Below the pieces are notes generated by a model. That model saw only the letters and a program-made list of their open reading frames with translations. It was not told the origin of the DNA and ran no database searches. A stretch of DNA of 64,000 nt from Mesostigma viride (lineage: Eukaryota > Streptophyta > Mesostigmatophyceae > Mesostigmatales > Mesostigmataceae), in assembly GCA_009746045.1 (NCBI GenBank), contig RPFO01000065.1:5908124-5972123 (forward strand). Reading direction: 5' to 3'. Below are positions 41,882 to 53,109 of this stretch, piece after piece (within the stretch, counting starts at the first letter, position 1; each line of letters begins with the position of its first letter). Made by a program: the position numbers and the translations under genes.

Positions 41882-42559
41882 GGACATCCTCCCCGACTAC
41901 AAGTCACAACCCGCTGGGCATGACAGTCAGCTTGGATTCCTTATTATATGTACATAGCACCCATACTGGTTCAGGAACACAAACAAATTACAATGAGTCC
42001 CTATCCCTTCCTGGGAGGCTCGTTGTGTTACCCATGTACAAGAGGTTGGCCAACTGTGGCAGCCCATAGGTGTTCAGCTAAGAACTTGAGAAGTATGTAC
42101 AACCTTCAGGACCTTAGGCGAAACCCCACAGATCACCCACAACAGCTCATCAGAAAACATTGCTGACCCCCAGACGGGAGTCGGCGCCGGTCTGCTACCC
42201 CTTATCGAACCAGACACAACATCTACGCGAAGCACATGCAAAACACAAGCTCCTATACTCATTCCAACCGTGGAAAATCAGGGGACCTGTCGCCACCTCA
42301 CCAGCATGGTGGATGGGTCAGCCAGTCCGTGAAACTCCGCCTTAGGACGGCACCAGGGAATCGAACCCCGCCCACAAACCACAGATCTGGGGAAACCTCA
42401 GACTGAGATGAAAACCCCAGATAGACATCTCTCCATCAGAGACAATGTCAGACATTCCCACACCAGAGACATGTCTCACCCCTCAAGGTGTGCTCAGGAT
42501 TATGTACAATCAAGCTCCCAGCCTGATATCCAGAGACTTAAGCACCCAGCTCTCAGCTT
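41882..42559 (-). other. Copia B 3' noncoding region
   Basis: No gene. Almost identical to 57715-58400 in copia D, showing the two belong to one family. Contains the B-box-like motif at 42357-42367. Confidence 0.8.
42357..42367 (-). promoter_or_regulatory. B-box-like (tRNA T-arm) motif, copia B
   Basis: The minus strand reads GGTTCGATTCC within GGGCGGGGTTCGATTCCCTG, the same block as in copia A and D. Confidence 0.5.
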
Positions 42560-45500
42560 TTAGACAGATAGACCAACTTGACAGTCAGCATTCATGAGCT
42601 TCCTCAGTACGTTGTACTGGACTGGGGCCTTGTGTGGCAGCTTGGTCAATGCATCAGCAGGGTTCTCCTCGCCAGGGATATGCTTCAAGTCAACCAGACT
42701 GGCCAACTCCTTTAGCAACAAATAATCCAGGTCCCGGCTTCTGGCCAGCTGCTTGTGAACAAACTGGACCATACCCATGCTGTCTGTTAGCAACAACGTC
42801 TCCATCTGCAAGGTCCAAGGGGTAACTGAAGCCAGCTCCAGCATTAACTCCTTTATGTACAGGCTGGACTGGATCCCCTCGCATATGGCCCTGCATTCTG
42901 CCACATCTGAACTGATACAGACCCTCTTCTGCAGTCTGCTGTACCAGCTGAACAAACTTGCCCTGCTCTGATAACAAGCAAACAGAGCAGCAGATCTCCC
43001 CCTGACCTTGGTAACCTGGCGAGCATCCATGGAACTGTCAACAAAGATCTCCAAGGTGATAGGCTGGGCAAAGTCAATCCCAGACAAAATCAGATCAGGG
43101 GTACTCTCCACCAGTCGGGCTATGACTCGAGGCTTCTCATCCTCAAGCACATCATCAGGCATTCTGCTATGGACCATCAAAGACGGACCACAGATGCTGG
43201 CAAACCAGGCCCACATGCCTCTCAACTCAGGTCCTGCAGCCTGGGTGATCTTCTCTGGCAAGGCCTTCACAATGGTCTGTTTATAATCTCCTCCAGCCTG
43301 AAGCCTGATACTCCACTCCCCATCCCTCCTGAACAGGGTAGCCTGCATTCCACAGAACACTACAGGCTTGTTGGGCTCCTGCCACAGCTCCTTGCCCAGT
43401 GAAAACTTGCCACTGATGACAGGAATAAACTTCTTCAGCCAGGTCGTGGGGGCTAGCAAATGCAGATCATCTCCATGCAAACTAGCATACACTGGCAGAC
43501 CCTCCCATTGGGCCAGCAACAAACAGGGATCAACTGAAGACACTCTCAAGCCACACTCACTGATCAGAGCTTCCTGCAGCGTGAGTCTCCAGATGATTGG
43601 GCTCGACCTGAGTCCTTCCAGGCCCTTCAGAATAACCAGGAATTGTTGATGCAGCTCCAGCTTCCAGATAGCAGGCACCTCAACACAGTAAGGCTCATCC
43701 TGCTTCCACACCCTCCTGGCCACTTCTGGATCAGATTTTAAAAATGCCCTCTTGAAGTCCAGCAGCACTGATGACATAGCTGCTCCCCTGTTCAGCAACC
43801 CCACGTAGAGACATAGCAAAATTCTCCATGTGTCGTGTAACATCCCTGGCGTGTACAGCTCCTCTCCTGGCAGACTCCCCGTGCCGTGATACTCATTCAG
43901 GACAGGCCTGACATGGGGCACTGATACCTCATCCACAACCTTCCTCTTCAGCACAAATCTCAAAGCAAGCTTCCTTGATGCTGGGGGACGCCTGTCTGTT
44001 GGTGCAGCACACTCAAACTGCAACCACTCCTCCAATGCCTTGGAGAAGGCGAGCTTCCAAGCCTCAAACAAAGTAGGCGAGCTCATCTCTTGGACTAGCT
44101 GGTCATATGTCAAAGGAGAGTGTGCAGCAAGGCTCCTGTGAGTTATGCCAATACTGCTGGGGTGCAACACAGCTGGAATCACCAAACTGGCTGCTGGGGG
44201 CACCTCCCCTTCATCCCATTTTACACCCTTGACCGGCTTGGCCCTGCACCTGATTGGAAATGTTGTCCTGAAATTTTCTAGGGGAATCATCCCCCAGCCA
44301 TCTCTTCTCAGAGCTGTAGCTCTGATAGAAATCCCAGGATTGCCCAGAAAATTCTGACCCAAAATCACAGGGCCATCATAGTCCTCTAGGACAAGGAAGG
44401 TCACATCCACACCCATGACAGGGGCAGTAACCTCTCCCAACACCCTTAGATGCGTCCTACCACTGAAATCAGACACCCAGGGGCAACTTGGTTCACCGAC
44501 CAGCAGTTCTCCTGTATGCTGAGGTCCCATGACAGAAACCTGTGCATTGGTATCTATCTCCATGGCAGCTACCTCAGGTTCATCCAACTGGACAAGCTTG
44601 GACACCTTAGGCTCCTTCTTGGCTCTTTGCAAAGCCTGTACAATATCTGATAGACGCACACCCCTAGGCCTGGTGTCGGGCCGTTCCGGAGGTGCAGCCT
44701 GTCCGCCTGCTTGCCCAACCACCGTATGTGAAGGTACCCCAGGGGCCGGGCCAGGGTCACCCTGAGGGCTCGATACAGCTGTAGCACCCTGATCAGGAAG
44801 TTCCACGTCACCCCCGCCTTGTACACCAACGGGCACCTGGAAGAGGTCTCCTTGATTACCTCCCCGGGGACGGATCTTTGACCAGGACAGACGGTGCACT
44901 GCTTGGGAGCCATCAATGGCCACCCAGCACTTATGGCCAGCGGCTTCTACTCGGGTCACCACCCCATCATGCCAGCTGCCACGTTTCCCTGGAAAGCTTG
45001 GCTCCTTCCACACAACAACCTGTTGTCCAACGTTAGGTTCTAGGACACTCCAGCCCTTGTCTTTCTGCCTCAGCTTGAGGAACTTGGCCTCTAGCTTCTC
45101 CTTCCATGCCTGCTCAGCATCAGCTGGCAGCATCCTGGTGTGCAGCATAAGAGGATTGATGGCAATGTCACCAAAGAACATGGGAGTCCTGAGGTTCAGC
45201 CTATCCTCCACAGAACGTAGCCATGCAGATGTCACAATGGCAGATGACGTCCTTGGAATCCTCTCCACCAGCAGCACAGTCTTGATCTCTTGGATGGCTC
45301 TCTCCACCACCCCTTGCTGGCCGTGGCTCTCCCTGGGTGTAATCAGCAACTCTGGAAACTCTGGCAGGTTCTCACAGCACTCAAACTGAATGTCACACTG
45401 CAACAACTCCAACCCAGGGTACCTGCTCCTTGTCAACTTCAGAGCAGCAATTAATGTAGGCTTCTCCATGTCAGGCAGGATCTCTAGGGTCTTGTACTTG

Positions 45501-46150
45501 GTATATCTGTCCACTGCCACCAGCAGCTTCAAACCCCTGATTCTCTGAATATCTACCTGCACATGGCCTGGCTGCAAAATAGGAGTCCTGGCATGAGACT
45601 GCTTGGGCTTTCTAGCAACTAGCCTGCACTTGCAAGCTTGAGCAACCTGTTGGCAGATGGAGTACAACTCACTTCCTCCCAGCCGTCTAGCAACTTGCAA
45701 AGACTGAGCTGCATGGCCAAACATGGTATGCAACCTTGAGGCAATGTCATACAAGAGAGAAAACCTTTTATTGTCATTATTAGCACTCAAGGTATGTACA
45801 GATCCCTTATGTACAGGAGGCACCAGGGTCGTGCCTGTCAGACTGTCTCCAGCCCTATCCTCATCCTGACCATCCTGTGCCAGTCCTGCACGGTCAGAAT
45901 GCTTCTGAGATCCACCTGGGTCCACATCACCAGGTCCTACCTCAGGCTCAGCACCGCCATGGCGGGCACGTTGGCGAGTAACCACTGCAGCTACAGCTGG
46001 CATACTCTCTGTGGTAACCAAGCTTGCCCCATCGTGTCCAATAGGCTCTGTCACTAGAGCATGGGGCTGCCCCTCACTGCCGTCACTAGCAGCTACATTA
46101 CACACCCCTGGGGGCACCCTCCAGGGTTCAGGGATGTGTGCAGGCTCAAG
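42560..46150 (-). CDS. Copia B pol: integrase, protease-like, RT, RNase H
   Basis: Intact open frame directly after the gag TGA. Integrase: HTMFGHA and CQQVAQACKC zinc region, Asp in VQVDIQRIRG, Asp in LLQCDIQFE, Glu in GQQGVVERAIQEIKT. Protease-like domain near residue 525 of the 1185-residue frame: EIDTNAQVSVMG, VSDFSGR, VILGQNFL. RT: HVRPVLNEYHGTG, LLDFKRAFLKSD, active site YASLHGDDLHLLAP near residue 880. RNase H: FVDSSMDARQVTKVRGRSAA, SSDVAECRAI, TDSMGMVQF, HIPGEENPADALTKL. The order integrase-protease-RT departs from Ty1/copia. Probably functional as judged by the uninterrupted frame. Confidence 0.9.
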   Translation of the reverse strand, partial: LEPAHIPEPWRVPPGVCNVAASDGSEGQPHALVTEPIGHDGASLVTTESMPAVAAVVTRQRARHGGAEPEVGPGDVDPGGSQKHSDRAGLAQDGQDEDRAGDSLTGTTLVPPVHKGSVHTLSANNDNKRFSLLYDIASRLHTMFGHAAQSLQVARRLGGSELYSICQQVAQACKCRLVARKPKQSHARTPILQPGHVQVDIQRIRGLKLLVAVDRYTKYKTLEILPDMEKPTLIAALKLTRSRYPGLELLQCDIQFECCENLPEFPELLITPRESHGQQGVVERAIQEIKTVLLVERIPRTSSAIVTSAWLRSVEDRLNLRTPMFFGDIAINPLMLHTRMLPADAEQAWKEKLEAKFLKLRQKDKGWSVLEPNVGQQVVVWKEPSFPGKRGSWHDGVVTRVEAAGHKCWVAIDGSQAVHRLSWSKIRPRGGNQGDLFQVPVGVQGGGDVELPDQGATAVSSPQGDPGPAPGVPSHTVVGQAGGQAAPPERPDTRPRGVRLSDIVQALQRAKKEPKVSKLVQLDEPEVAAMEIDTNAQVSVMGPQHTGELLVGEPSCPWVSDFSGRTHLRVLGEVTAPVMGVDVTFLVLEDYDGPVILGQNFLGNPGISIRATALRRDGWGMIPLENFRTTFPIRCRAKPVKGVKWDEGEVPPAASLVIPAVLHPSSIGITHRSLAAHSPLTYDQLVQEMSSPTLFEAWKLAFSKALEEWLQFECAAPTDRRPPASRKLALRFVLKRKVVDEVSVPHVRPVLNEYHGTGSLPGEELYTPGMLHDTWRILLCLYVGLLNRGAAMSSVLLDFKRAFLKSDPEVARRVWKQDEPYCVEVPAIWKLELHQQFLVILKGLEGLRSSPIIWRLTLQEALISECGLRVSSVDPCLLLAQWEGLPVYASLHGDDLHLLAPTTWLKKFIPVISGKFSLGKELWQEPNKPVVFCGMQATLFRRDGEWSIRLQAGGDYKQTIVKALPEKITQAAGPELRGMWAWFASICGPSLMVHSRMPDDVLEDEKPRVIARLVESTPDLILSGIDFAQPITLEIFVDSSMDARQVTKVRGRSAALFACYQSRASLFSWYSRLQKRVCISSDVAECRAICEGIQSSLYIKELMLELASVTPWTLQMETLLLTDSMGMVQFVHKQLARSRDLDYLLLKELASLVDLKHIPGEENPADALTKLPHKAPVQYNVLRKLMNADCQVGLSV

Positions 46151-46153
46151 TCA
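46151..46153 (-). promoter_or_regulatory. In-frame TGA between gag and pol, copia B
   Basis: A single TGA separates otherwise continuous gag and pol frames; the context is CAT TGA CTT. Same design as copia A. Confidence 0.6.
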
Positions 46154-47320
46154 ATGATCAGCAGCCTTGCCCTTGCCCTTATCCTGGGATGGACCAGCCT
46201 TCTCCTTGCTGCCACCCTGAGCTGGCTTGCTCTGACCTTCCTGCCTCAGGTACGAGGGACACTCATTCCTGAAGTGACCCTTCCCTTGGCAGAAATAACA
46301 TTCCACCTGACTGATGTCCCGTGAGGTCCCACTGCTGGGCCCAGCCTTGGGAGGACCACCCACCCTCTTGAAGTCAAACTGGGACTGTGGATGCCCCGAC
46401 TTCGGCGGTGTCCCCCGTCCGGCCATTCTGCCACGCCCCCTCCTGGACCTTCCTCGACCCCTTGAAGAGGTCTCAGGCCCTCTCGAGGACGCTGGGCCCC
46501 CGTGGCCCGATCCCCTCATGGACTTAACCGCAGGTTCAGTGGCCTCCTCGTCCCCTTGACGTGGGCGCTTACCACCTACGTACTTGCCGCTGAAACACTC
46601 ATACAACTGGTCCGTCATGGCTGCCCAGCCATGGACCTGTCGCATGTGGATGGTCACATTATCCATGGTGACAGGATCCAGCTGCAGCGACTTGAGAAAG
46701 TCGCCCATGGCCATCCGATCTGCAACGAAGAATCCTTTGGCCATGGCGTCCTCCCTCAGCTTGACAAAGTCTTCAAAGGCGTGGACCACTAGCTGCCCCT
46801 TGATGGGCTTGTAGTCCAGGTACTCTTGCTTCAGGTGAGAACCATCGATGGTCCTCTTATCACTCAGGAACACCCTGAGTCGCGTCATAAACGCAGCCCA
46901 GGTGTCCCCCGCCGTGTGCCGCTCCCGGACAAACTTGAACAGCCGCCTCGCCGACTGCCTTATGTAGGCACTAGACGCCAGGATGCGAAGCTTGTCACCG
47001 GTGTAGATGTCCGTGTACAAGTTCATGTCCTCTAACATCCTCTCAGCGTCCCGGGGCTGCCAATTGTCCTTGATGGACTGAAACTGGCTGAGCACCGCGT
47101 ACCCCTCAGCCACGGTCGGCCGCCTAGGTGCCGCTTGATCTGCAGCTGGCGCGTTCTGACCGCCCTGAGATCCTTGGCTCTGATCATCTGCCAGCGCAGC
47201 CTGGTCTCCCAGCGCCTGGCCGTCACCGCGTCCATCACGTCCATCACGTCCATCCATCCCAGCGCCGCGCCGCTCGTAGCCCATACCGCGCCCCCGTTGG
47301 TCAATAGCACCCTCACTCAT
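46151..47320 (-). CDS. Copia B gag with zinc knuckle
   Basis: 389 residues, ATG at 47320. Asp/Arg/Gly-rich N-terminus, helical capsid region (FQSIKDNWQPRDAERMLEDM, FMTRLRVFLSDKRTID), basic Gly/Arg/Ser-rich segment, knuckle CYFCQGKGHFRNEC near residue 343, Lys/Gly-rich tail. Ends KGKAADH then TGA, with the frame open beyond into pol. Confidence 0.85.
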   Translation of the reverse strand: MSEGAIDQRGRGMGYERRGAGMDGRDGRDGRGDGQALGDQAALADDQSQGSQGGQNAPAADQAAPRRPTVAEGYAVLSQFQSIKDNWQPRDAERMLEDMNLYTDIYTGDKLRILASSAYIRQSARRLFKFVRERHTAGDTWAAFMTRLRVFLSDKRTIDGSHLKQEYLDYKPIKGQLVVHAFEDFVKLREDAMAKGFFVADRMAMGDFLKSLQLDPVTMDNVTIHMRQVHGWAAMTDQLYECFSGKYVGGKRPRQGDEEATEPAVKSMRGSGHGGPASSRGPETSSRGRGRSRRGRGRMAGRGTPPKSGHPQSQFDFKRVGGPPKAGPSSGTSRDISQVECYFCQGKGHFRNECPSYLRQEGQSKPAQGGSKEKAGPSQDKGKGKAADH

Positions 47321-47422
47321 GATGGCCCCTGTTCAGATCTACTACAGCCAGCCAAGTGGCCAAGCAGCAATTAAAGCAATATAAGCTACTGAACAGGAAA
47401 GGAAAATGACAAGTGTTACCAC

Positions 47423-47449
47423 TCAGTCAAGACCACCACGGTCACCCCC
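47423..47449 (-). pseudogene. End of copia B ORF0, left of copia C
   Basis: Joined across copia C and one copy of the CCCCC duplication, ORF0 ends in a few more codons (DRGGLD) and a TGA at 47423-47425, about 100 bp before the gag ATG. Confidence 0.65.
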
Positions 47450-47904
47450 AGTTGGATGGAGACTAGGAACGACGAACAACTGCTGAAGCTGAAAGCGAAT
47501 GATGATTGTATTACAATAATACAAGGAGAGAGCGATGAAAGCTGAGGGCTCAGAATGGAACTGGGCAAACTCGGGTGCTGTGGCACTCCCCAGTGCTACG
47601 CCTATATGCCTATGGCGGTGCTACCTGCAGCACACGACCAGTGGACAACTGTACACTGCAATGCCATGCGACCACGTCACTAGCAACCAGCTAAGACTCG
47701 GCCCGTCAGGCCCGGCTACACCGGACCTGGCGGGTCGAGCTAGCACCTAGGAACAGTCTGGCACTAACCGCACATCGGTCCACATGACACCTCAGTACCG
47801 TACACCCTGCCGTACTGTACTGAGGTGTCCCGCTCAGCCGCGGTAGGCAATACGCGGCGCGCAGGCCGGAAATCCGTGTGTCAGCCTAAGCATCTCATCT
47901 AACT
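47450..47904 (-). repeat. Copia C 3' LTR
   Basis: 455 bp, AGTTGGATGG...CATCTAACT. The adjoining minus strand GAAAGGAAAACATAATGGG is the probable polypurine tract. Confidence 0.9.
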
Positions 47905-49018
47905 CCCATTATGTTTTCCTTTCAGGTTGAAGGCTAGCGACTTCAAGCCTGACCCTGCCCAGCTAGGAGACTGACTCCAAGCTGACTGAGGTGCTGAGCA
48001 ACTGACACCCATACTGCAACATCTGGACTGAAAAAGATGGGCCCCAGAACTCGTGCAATACTTGTGATGGCATCACGTTTAGCTCAACATGCCCGGGGAG
48101 TTCCTCCTCCTCGCGAGCTCACAAGGGAGATAGCTATGCCTGTCTGCCTATCCAGGGAGTGCATCACCAGCCAAGAAGCCATTGTAAAAAAAATGCCAAG
48201 GTAACCGTTTAAGAGGTTCCATGTTGTTCCATCATCATCGCCCACTCAGAGAAAAATACCCAGCCAGGCTGGGTCAACTGAGCTCAGGTTACCTGCAACC
48301 TGAGGAGTGACAGTGGACAGGTTTATTGCACCCTGCACTGTCCATGTTGTACCTGCACAACATGTGAGGACCAGCCACCCCTGCCCTGCACAGAGGGGGC
48401 TGAAGTCCGAGTGACAGGTGACAGGACTATGACATCCTGGACCTGGCCACATTGCACCTGCACAACGTGTGAGACCAGCCACCCCTGCCCTGCACATGGG
48501 TGACTGAAGTCCTGGTGACAGGTGACAGGAATATTTCATCCTGCACCTGTGCTGAGCACGTTGTACTAGACAACATGACAGCACCCATGCCTTTACTGCC
48601 ACTGAACAGTAAGGCCAGGTGGCCCAGGATATCCACAGTGAACTGGGGTCCTGGGTAACCACCTGTCAAGGGAGCTTTGACCCTCCACTTGAATGGGGGC
48701 ACCTGAGCCACTGAGCTCAAGGCCAATCCACCAAGGCATACGCCCTAGTGAATAAAGGTGTGAGATACATCCCATGCCCACCTATGAAGGTGTGCATAAC
48801 GAAATTCCATGGTGTTGAAAAATCAAAACAGATTTTATTGGGCATAGGGCACGCAGATGTATGAAAAACAGACTCCAACCAACCCCCTTGCTGGAAGCCA
48901 CAACCTACCCCTTGGACCTGCCCAAGGGGTACTGGGTGACCTAGGCGGCCCTGGTGAACAGGACCCTGCTAGGCGTCCCCCCTATGGGGCAGGGTTGCCT
49001 GCTTGCCATAGGGGTTCA
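47905..49018 (-). other. Copia C 3' noncoding region
   Basis: 1.1 kb without a supported gene. Contains an imperfect ~110-bp direct repeat (around 48300-48420 and 48420-48530, with CAGCCACCCCTGCCCTGCAC). No B-box motif like that of copia A, B and D. Confidence 0.6.
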
Positions 49019-50450
49019 TCAAGTGGTACAACAGCTGGTATTGTCAGCTGCCTGCTGAGGCACTTTAGTGAGTGCATCAGCAGCGTTGTGTTTGTCCTCC
49101 ACGTGACGGGTGGACTCCCAGTAGGTGGACTCCTGTTTCAGGACCACCCAGTCAAGATCAGTGTGGACAGCATAGGGGTTAGCAAGGAAACTGAGGACTG
49201 ACTGACTGTCAGTGAGCAAGTGTGCCACCACCCCAGCATTGCTGCCTGCTTGCATCTGCAACCAAACCAGCACATGATTCAAGTACCTGGCATGAAGCAC
49301 TGCTGACACCACTGCCCTGCACTCAGCAGCATTGCTGCTGACAGCCTTGCGTCTATGCAACCGGCTGTACCATGAAATGAGAGACAAGGGTGCATCATCA
49401 TTCTGCACAAAATACAAGCCTGACTCCCTTGCCTGCAACTTGGTAATCTGCCTGGACTCCATGGAACTATCCATCATAGCTTGGATGTGAATGGTTTTGT
49501 GGAGATCCAAGGAGTGCAAGATAAGGGGAGGGCCTTCCTGGAGAGTTTTGGTGATGGCTTTGTGACCTACTTGCATCAAGACATCATCATCAACTCTGCT
49601 AACCACAGCCAGGTGAGGTGCACACGTTGAGCACAACCACCCCAGCTTGCCTCTAATGGTAGGACAGGCTCCAGGTTTGATTTTTGTTTGCAAAACCTCC
49701 AAGCAGCTGTGCATGTAATCATTGGGAGAGTAGAGTGCACACACCCACTGGTTTTGATGCTGCTGGAGTTGTAACATTGTGCCACAAAATTTTATGGCAG
49801 TGGTGCCCAGCTCTACTTGCTTGCCAATCTCAAAATGCTGTGACACTTGTTGAATAAAATCATCCACAGCACGCCTTGGCCCAGCAATCAGCTGATCATC
49901 CCCATGCCACACAAAGGTGAGAATGCCATGAGGGTGTGGGACCACAAAGAAGCAAGGGTCTATGTCATCATATCTAGCCCCTAACTTTTCAAACACAGCC
50001 TGAGCTGACATCCTGAAAATGCGAGGAGCTGATTGCAGCCCTTCAACACCTATGTTAGCTTTCAGGTACTGCTGAGGGATGTGTTTTGCCCAAACTCTGG
50101 GAGTGGAGACTACGTACACCTGACCATGCCACACTTGTTGTGCTATCTCAGGTGAGCCTTTCAGGAAAGCCCTTTTAATGTCTGTAGCCTTACAGATATA
50201 GTCATCCCCATCATTGAGATGACCCACAAAGACAGACAGCAAGATTTTTAGGGATGTTTGCTGAATGCCTGGCGTGTACAACTCTGCCTCTGTCAGATCA
50301 GTGGTGCCCTTGAACTCTGTCACACAAGGTCTAGCATGAAAGATGACTGACCCATCTGCTGCTGGCTTATGTTTACACACAAACTTCAGGCGCAAGTGCT
50401 TGCACCCTGCAGGCTTTTTGTCAATAGGTGTGACAGGGGAGTATGAGAAG
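49019..50450 (-). CDS. Copia C reverse transcriptase and RNase H
   Basis: RT with RLKFVCKHKPAADGSVIFHA, ATDIKRAFLKGS and active site FVWHGDDQLIAGP near residue 166 of the 49019-50395 frame; RNase H with MMDSSMESRQITKLQARESG, SSNAAECRAVV, TDSQSVLSFL, KHNAADALTKV. The N-terminal residues of the domain (PVTPIDKKPAG) are in frame upstream of 50395; the junction with the integrase-protease frame is shifted by one base near 50440. Confidence 0.88.
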
Positions 50451-52728
50451 GACTAAGAGGATCTGGCACTACCCATTCTTCCCTGGCCTTGTTAAAGGCC
50501 TCCACCCATTTTAGGAATCCTATGTGTGTGCGACAGTCTTGCTCTATCTGTTCATAAGAAAGAGGAGACATTTTAGCCACATCATGCTTGCCCAATCCAA
50601 ATGAGTTGGGATGAAGTTTTTGGTTGTGAACCAAGTCTGCCACACAGGGTTCTTGCCCTGGGGCATACTTGGGTGTAGCAAATTTTACAGAAGCAATGTT
50701 GGTGTTAAGAAGTTTTTCAAGAGAAATTTTGAAATGATTCAGATCAACACCACCCATGTCCTGGATGGATAGTCTATCACTGGATATGAGGACACCAGGG
50801 TAACAGAGAAAAGGATCCCCCAATAAAGCATTCCCTTTATAACCTTCCAAGACCTGAAAAGGAGTGGGGATACCGAGTATAGTCAACATGACCTGACCTA
50901 ATACCTTGAGGGATGACTGCCCTGAGAAATCAGCCACATGGTGCCAGGGTGAAGGTTCCAAAGGCAAATGGGGCACAGCCAGGGCACTGATAATGCTGAC
51001 CTGGGCTTGTGTGTCCACTGCAACCATAAATGGGCTATTGTCATTCTGCCCAACCTTCCCCACCTTAGCTGATCCTGCAGCAGTTTGAGCTTTGGCTCTA
51101 TGAGCTGCTTGTAAAATGCGAACAGCGTCTGCTAGGCTGCGTTTGGAAGGTGCAGCTAGTGGCTGAGCTATGTTCACACTTGTAGAGGTGATAGGTTGCT
51201 GATCACCTGTTTTGCCAATGTGACCCTCTGCTGCAGGGGGCCAATCCTGCAGTGACTGCCTGCAATCATCAAGGGTGACCTGGGTGTCACAGTGGGTGTG
51301 GCTCTCACACTCACCAGTGGGTGTTCCAAACAACCACTCACTGGGCAACGCTGGGATGCCAGGCAACTGTACAGGGCTGTCGGCCAACAGCTCTTCCTCC
51401 TCTGCCACGTCTGACACAGTTGGAAAATACAATTTCATCCTGTGAGGTGAACACCTGTGAATTTTTCCCGTGTCATTGTGTTTAACTAACACTGTCCTGC
51501 CAGTGGTGTTAAACTTTAGGATGGTGGCTGGCCCATGCCAGGTACCCACCTTGCCTAGTCCCGACTCCTTGTAGAATAGGACCTGATCCCCTTCTCTGAA
51601 GGTGGGACGTGGATGCTTTGCATCCTTGACAGCTAACCTGCTAGCTGTCTGTGCTCGCTGTGCGTTGTAGAGGGCTAGTACCTCAGGTGGATAAATGCCT
51701 GCATGCAATCCATCTGGTGTAATGACCACCCCTTGTGGGGTTTTCATGAGTGGCCTCCTGTTGAGGACTTGGCACAACCTGGTGGACCACAGAGCTCTGT
51801 CAGCATAGGACCCACTGTCAGCCAGCAGATTGCCATCTTCTTTGGCTACAAGGGTTTTAATGGACCTGATGGCCCTTTCAATAATGCCTTGCCTCTCATG
51901 ATCTTCTAGCCCAGCCAGATCAATAGCCTCACACCCTGGTTCATTGGCAAGACATGTGAACTGCTGATCCAGTAACAATGCCTCCACAGGGTAGTACCTG
52001 GCCTGAGCAATCAAGAGAGCCCTGAGCAACTGTGTCTTGTCCATTCCAGGTAATGGTTCAATGGTTGTGTACCTTGACCATGCATCTTTAAGTGCCAAGT
52101 AAGATTGTCCTTTGATATGAAAGACATCTCCTACCACCCTGCCCTTGCTCTTAGGTGGGGTAGCTACATGCCACTTAGGGGGTTTGGGTGCATTGAACTG
52201 ACAATGCTGGCAGTGGGATCTGACCACCTGGCATGCACGTCTGAGTGCTGCCCCCCCTATTGCTGCTGCCACCACCTCTGCACTCACTTCATGCCCATAA
52301 AGGAAATGCAACTGCAAAGCAAGCTCCTGAAAACTGATCTGAGCATCCTCTGCTGGGGACACTCTGCACACCTTGGGAACCATAGATGTGAAGGTTGGTT
52401 TAGAGACATAATCTTCTGAAACCAGCTGTAGCACCTTTCCAGAACTGCTCACTGCTCTGACAGTGGGGCATGCAGAAGAAGAAGGTGAAGCAGGCACACT
52501 CAAGCCAGCATGAGAGGGAGACTCACACTTCTTGCCGTAAGGAGGCCGCTTGCAGTCCTTGGGGTCACCGTGGGGCGGCCCGTGGCACTTGTGGCACAGG
52601 ACGTCCAAATGCCCCAGCTCGTCCACGTTCTTGCGGCAGGTGGGCCGCAGGTGGTACTTCATGCCACAGCGGGTGCACCGCTGAGAAGACTTGTCCTCCT
52701 TGTCCTGCTTCTTGTTGTTGTTGTTGTT

Positions 52729-52779
<51 letters not shown>

Positions 52780-53109
52780 ACTGTTGTTGTTGTTGTTGCT
52801 GGAGCTGCCCCCCTTGGAGGGAGACTGCCCCTTACCCTTGCCCTTGCCCCAGCCCCTGCCCTTGCCCTTGCCCTTGCCCTTGCCCTTGCCCTTAAACATT
52901 TGTCCCAGCAGGGACTTGACTTCTGCCATAGTGACAGGTCTCTTGCTCCTGTCTTCCCTCTCCCTATCCTCCTCCTCCCTCTCTTCCCCCCTGACCCTCT
53001 TTACAGAGGTGCCCATGGCCCCCTGGCTAAGGGGAGCCAAGGCCAGCTTGATATAATCCAATGCCTCCTTCATGTCCTCCCAGTACTTTGCCATTCCTGT
53101 GGCAAGCAT
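50386..53109 (-). CDS. Copia C gag C-terminus, integrase and protease-like domain
   Basis: 907-residue frame. The gag end has two Cys/His modules (CTRCGMKYHLRPTC and CHKCHGPPHGDPKDC) after a Lys/Gly run (GKGKGKGKGK) and a long Asn homopolymer. Integrase: LHFLYGHE, CQHC, Asp in VVGDVFHIKG, Asp in LLLDQQF, Glu in RQGIIERAIRSIKTL. Protease-like: AVDTQAQVSIISALAVPHL near residue 700, VADFSGQSSLKVLGQVMLTI, NALLGDPFLCYPGVLI. Gag and pol are fused here without a stop, unlike copia A and B. Confidence 0.88.
52717..52798 (-). repeat. Asparagine codon repeat in copia C gag
   Basis: About 27 AAC/AAT codons (GTT repeats on the plus strand). Similar Asn runs occur in the chromovirus gag and copia E gag. 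Confidence 0.95.

Noticed and set aside
42346-42400. tRNA gene suggested by GGTTCGATTCC
   Set aside because: Only the T-arm is present; no acceptor, D-arm or anticodon stem could be drawn, and the same block sits in copia 3' regions.
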